Source: Candidatus Hydrogenedentota bacterium (lineage in GTDB: Bacteria; Hydrogenedentota; Hydrogenedentia; Hydrogenedentales; SLHB01). From it: a stretch of 64,000 nucleotides of DNA. Below the pieces are notes generated by a model. That model saw only the letters and a program-made list of their open reading frames with translations, did no database searches and was not told where the DNA came from. Below are positions 62,405-64,000 of the stretch, in pieces (position 1 is the stretch's first letter; each line of letters opens with the position of its first letter). The position numbers and the translations under genes are program-made. The DNA lies in contig JABWCD010000027.1 of the NCBI GenBank assembly GCA_013359265.1, forward strand, positions 1 to 64,000, given 5' to 3'.

Positions 62405-63973
62405 TTAACGCGATGAATTGATGAGCACGGACTGCCCGCATTCAAACGCGTATCCGGCGTCGTCCAGCAAGTAAACCAGCGCGTTGTACAGCACGATTCT
62501 TCCCGAGCAAAAGGCGTAGATGAGTCCGGCAAAGAACACTGTAATTGTTATCAGGCGTGCCTGTTGCGGCAGGACTGCCGGGTGCGCCGCCTTCGGGTCG
62601 GCGTTGCGTTGCAGCCACGAGTAGTGGAATACGGTGCCAATGCTCAGCATGGTTAAGGCCGCCGCGCTGACGAAGGGCTGCGGAGAAACGACGTCAAAAA
62701 CTCCGTTCCACAACGCATATACGCACCCGTATACCTGCAACAGAATCGCCGCGATCGGAACCGCCCCGCCCAAACGCCGGCGAGCACATATCGTCACAAC
62801 GAGCGATGCGGCTGTCCACACGAAAATCGGGAGCAACGCGTTTGTAAACATATCCGGAACGCTGAGCGCAAGCAGGACAATGGATGCAACCATAAACCAC
62901 GTTGCCGCCGTTTTGCCTTTCGCGTTACGCGGCGCGAACCACACGGAAAGTGCAGCGTAGACGATCGCTCCACCGAGGCCAGTCCAGCCGACTACGTGCG
63001 GCGCGTTCCCGCCGGCTGCGCCAATGTCACGCGCCAACAGGTATGCCGCGGACGATGCAAGTAATGGCGCTGCGCACTCGAATACGCCCATTGTCCGCCG
63101 CGCGCTCAACGCCGCGATAATGGCCTGGCCCGTGTACAACAGGACGAACACGGCGAGGCACGCCTGGTACCAGTTCGCCCGGAGCGACGGGTCCAACGGT
63201 TCTCCGCGAGAAAGTGGGACGTGTAGTTTTATGGTCCACCACATCCAGAAGAAGGCGCTTACCGCTAACATGAAGTACGCCAGCCAACGCGTTCGCGCGT
63301 CGGACGATGCGGCATACGCGGCCGCCATCGCGACGGCAAGAACCGCGCCTACGCGTACAAAATCCGAATCCGGAAAGTCGATGCCTATTGCCACTACCGA
63401 AACGCCCGGAACCGCAATGTCAAACGCGCCATACGCGCCGTATCGAAGTCCCGCGGCGAGCATCACGCACAATGTTGCAGCGATGACCGCGTACGCCGCG
63501 TCGGCAGAGAGCAATCCAAACCGGAAATGCGTCTCTACCACGATCGCAAGTATCAGTACCGCGCCGCAGGTGGTCGAAAGCGACGCGAACCGTCGCTTTG
63601 CGTGCGCGCGGTAATATCCATACACGAGTATCAGGGATGCATAGATGAGGCCCGCGACCGCCCCGATCGGCTGGTCGATGACCCGATTGTCCACCAAGGT
63701 TCGAAGGATTAAAGCAAACACCAGCAGGAAGCACACCGCCGCCGCGCCCGCAAGCACCGTCGCGCCTGTCCAATCCGCCGGCCCGCGCTGCGGAACCGCA
63801 TCGTCTTCAAGCGACGAGTGAGGTTCGGCGTATTGGGTGACGAAGGATTCAGCCCCGGCAAGGCGGAGAGCAAGTTCGTCCACGCGCGCAGACAGCGCTT
63901 GTACCTCGGCCGCAAGCTGTTCGAATCGACGCTCGAAAGTTGGCAAGTCGTCGCTCATGACCGGCCCCGTCAT
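62405..63973 (-). CDS. DUF2339-like polytopic membrane protein
   Basis: 522 residues. A cytoplasmic N-terminal coiled-coil (about 8-45, LPTFERRFEQLAAEVQALSARVDEL) is followed by about 14 hydrophobic helices with few polar residues. The pattern resembles DUF2339 predicted membrane proteins, in which a coiled coil precedes many helices. Starts at ATG 63973 or ATG 63958 are possible; neither has a strong Shine-Dalgarno. Function unknown. Confidence 0.7.
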   Translation of the reverse strand: MTGPVMSDDLPTFERRFEQLAAEVQALSARVDELALRLAGAESFVTQYAEPHSSLEDDAVPQRGPADWTGATVLAGAAAVCFLLVFALILRTLVDNRVIDQPIGAVAGLIYASLILVYGYYRAHAKRRFASLSTTCGAVLILAIVVETHFRFGLLSADAAYAVIAATLCVMLAAGLRYGAYGAFDIAVPGVSVVAIGIDFPDSDFVRVGAVLAVAMAAAYAASSDARTRWLAYFMLAVSAFFWMWWTIKLHVPLSRGEPLDPSLRANWYQACLAVFVLLYTGQAIIAALSARRTMGVFECAAPLLASSAAYLLARDIGAAGGNAPHVVGWTGLGGAIVYAALSVWFAPRNAKGKTAATWFMVASIVLLALSVPDMFTNALLPIFVWTAASLVVTICARRRLGGAVPIAAILLQVYGCVYALWNGVFDVVSPQPFVSAAALTMLSIGTVFHYSWLQRNADPKAAHPAVLPQQARLITITVFFAGLIYAFCSGRIVLYNALVYLLDDAGYAFECGQSVLINSSR

Positions 63974-64000
63974 CCGAACTGTGGTTTAAGGCGGCGGGCC

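Overview
This window is about 60% GC and gene-dense. It reads as a chromosomal segment of a free-living, flagellated, Gram-negative-type bacterium. The evidence is a fliD-fliS operon with a sigma-28 promoter, several Sec and lipoprotein signals, a MacAB-type export system, a PadR/HAAS regulatory pair, several GT-C glycosyltransferases and a sulfatase-like enzyme. The mix of very large secreted carbohydrate-active proteins, a RuBisCO-like protein next to a Gfo/Idh/MocA oxidoreductase and a ceramidase-like secreted hydrolase suggests an uncultured polymer-degrading lineage such as Hydrogenedentota or a planctomycete relative. That placement is an inference from gene content and was not tested. 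No rRNA, convincing tRNA, CRISPR array, insertion sequence or prophage was seen.

Layout. 1-4.8 kb: a truncated small exported protein, cobalamin-dependent methionine synthase and a MntA/HepT toxin-antitoxin pair. 5-8.7 kb: a large secreted glycosidase-like protein, a duplicated non-coding element and a membrane protein. 8.9-10.8 kb: a PadR regulator with an autoregulatory, probably leaderless promoter, a HAAS-type membrane protein and a small hypothetical protein. 11.7-14.1 kb: a membrane protein, then truA and a phosphoethanolamine-methyltransferase-like gene overlapping by 8 bp. 14.3-16.7 kb: fliD-fliS with a consensus sigma-28 promoter, plus a second sigma-28-like promoter facing a gene-free stretch. 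16.8-25.5 kb: a surface-polysaccharide-like block of three polytopic glycosyltransferase-type proteins, a sulfatase-superfamily enzyme and a short, strongly promoted exported protein. 25.5-32.5 kb: comF, small proteins, terC, a TfoX-like gene, an nnrD-thiL-lipoprotein operon and an RlmD-type methyltransferase.

32.5-42.6 kb: an epimerase-aminotransferase fusion, a DUF4189-like protein, a glutaredoxin-like protein and carbonic anhydrase, an LTXXQ-like exported protein, a four-repeat lipoprotein, an HD-domain hydrolase, an HSL-type esterase and a class III aminotransferase-fold enzyme resembling the phosphonate enzyme PbfA. 42.6-43.7 kb: a hairpin-rich region with a structured segment just ahead of a 31-residue Lys/Ala peptide and a strong terminator. 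43.9-49.2 kb: a farnesyl-diphosphate-synthase-like gene, the RuBisCO-like protein/oxidoreductase pair, an RlmI-type methyltransferase and an esterase. 49.3-54.1 kb: a three-gene operon, with start and stop codons overlapping, led by a ceramidase-C45 acyltransferase fusion. 54.2-58.8 kb: a uronate-isomerase-like hydrolase with two paralogous acyl-CoA ligases. 58.9-62.0 kb: a MacAB-like ATPase-adaptor-permease operon. 62.2-64.0 kb: a DUF2339-like polytopic membrane protein and a small membrane partner.

The best candidates for something undescribed are the structured transcript around 42.9-43.7 kb, the orphan sigma-28 promoter at 14.3 kb, and the fused ceramidase-acyltransferase with its two co-transcribed partners. 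Functions below come from reading translated motifs; no database search was run.
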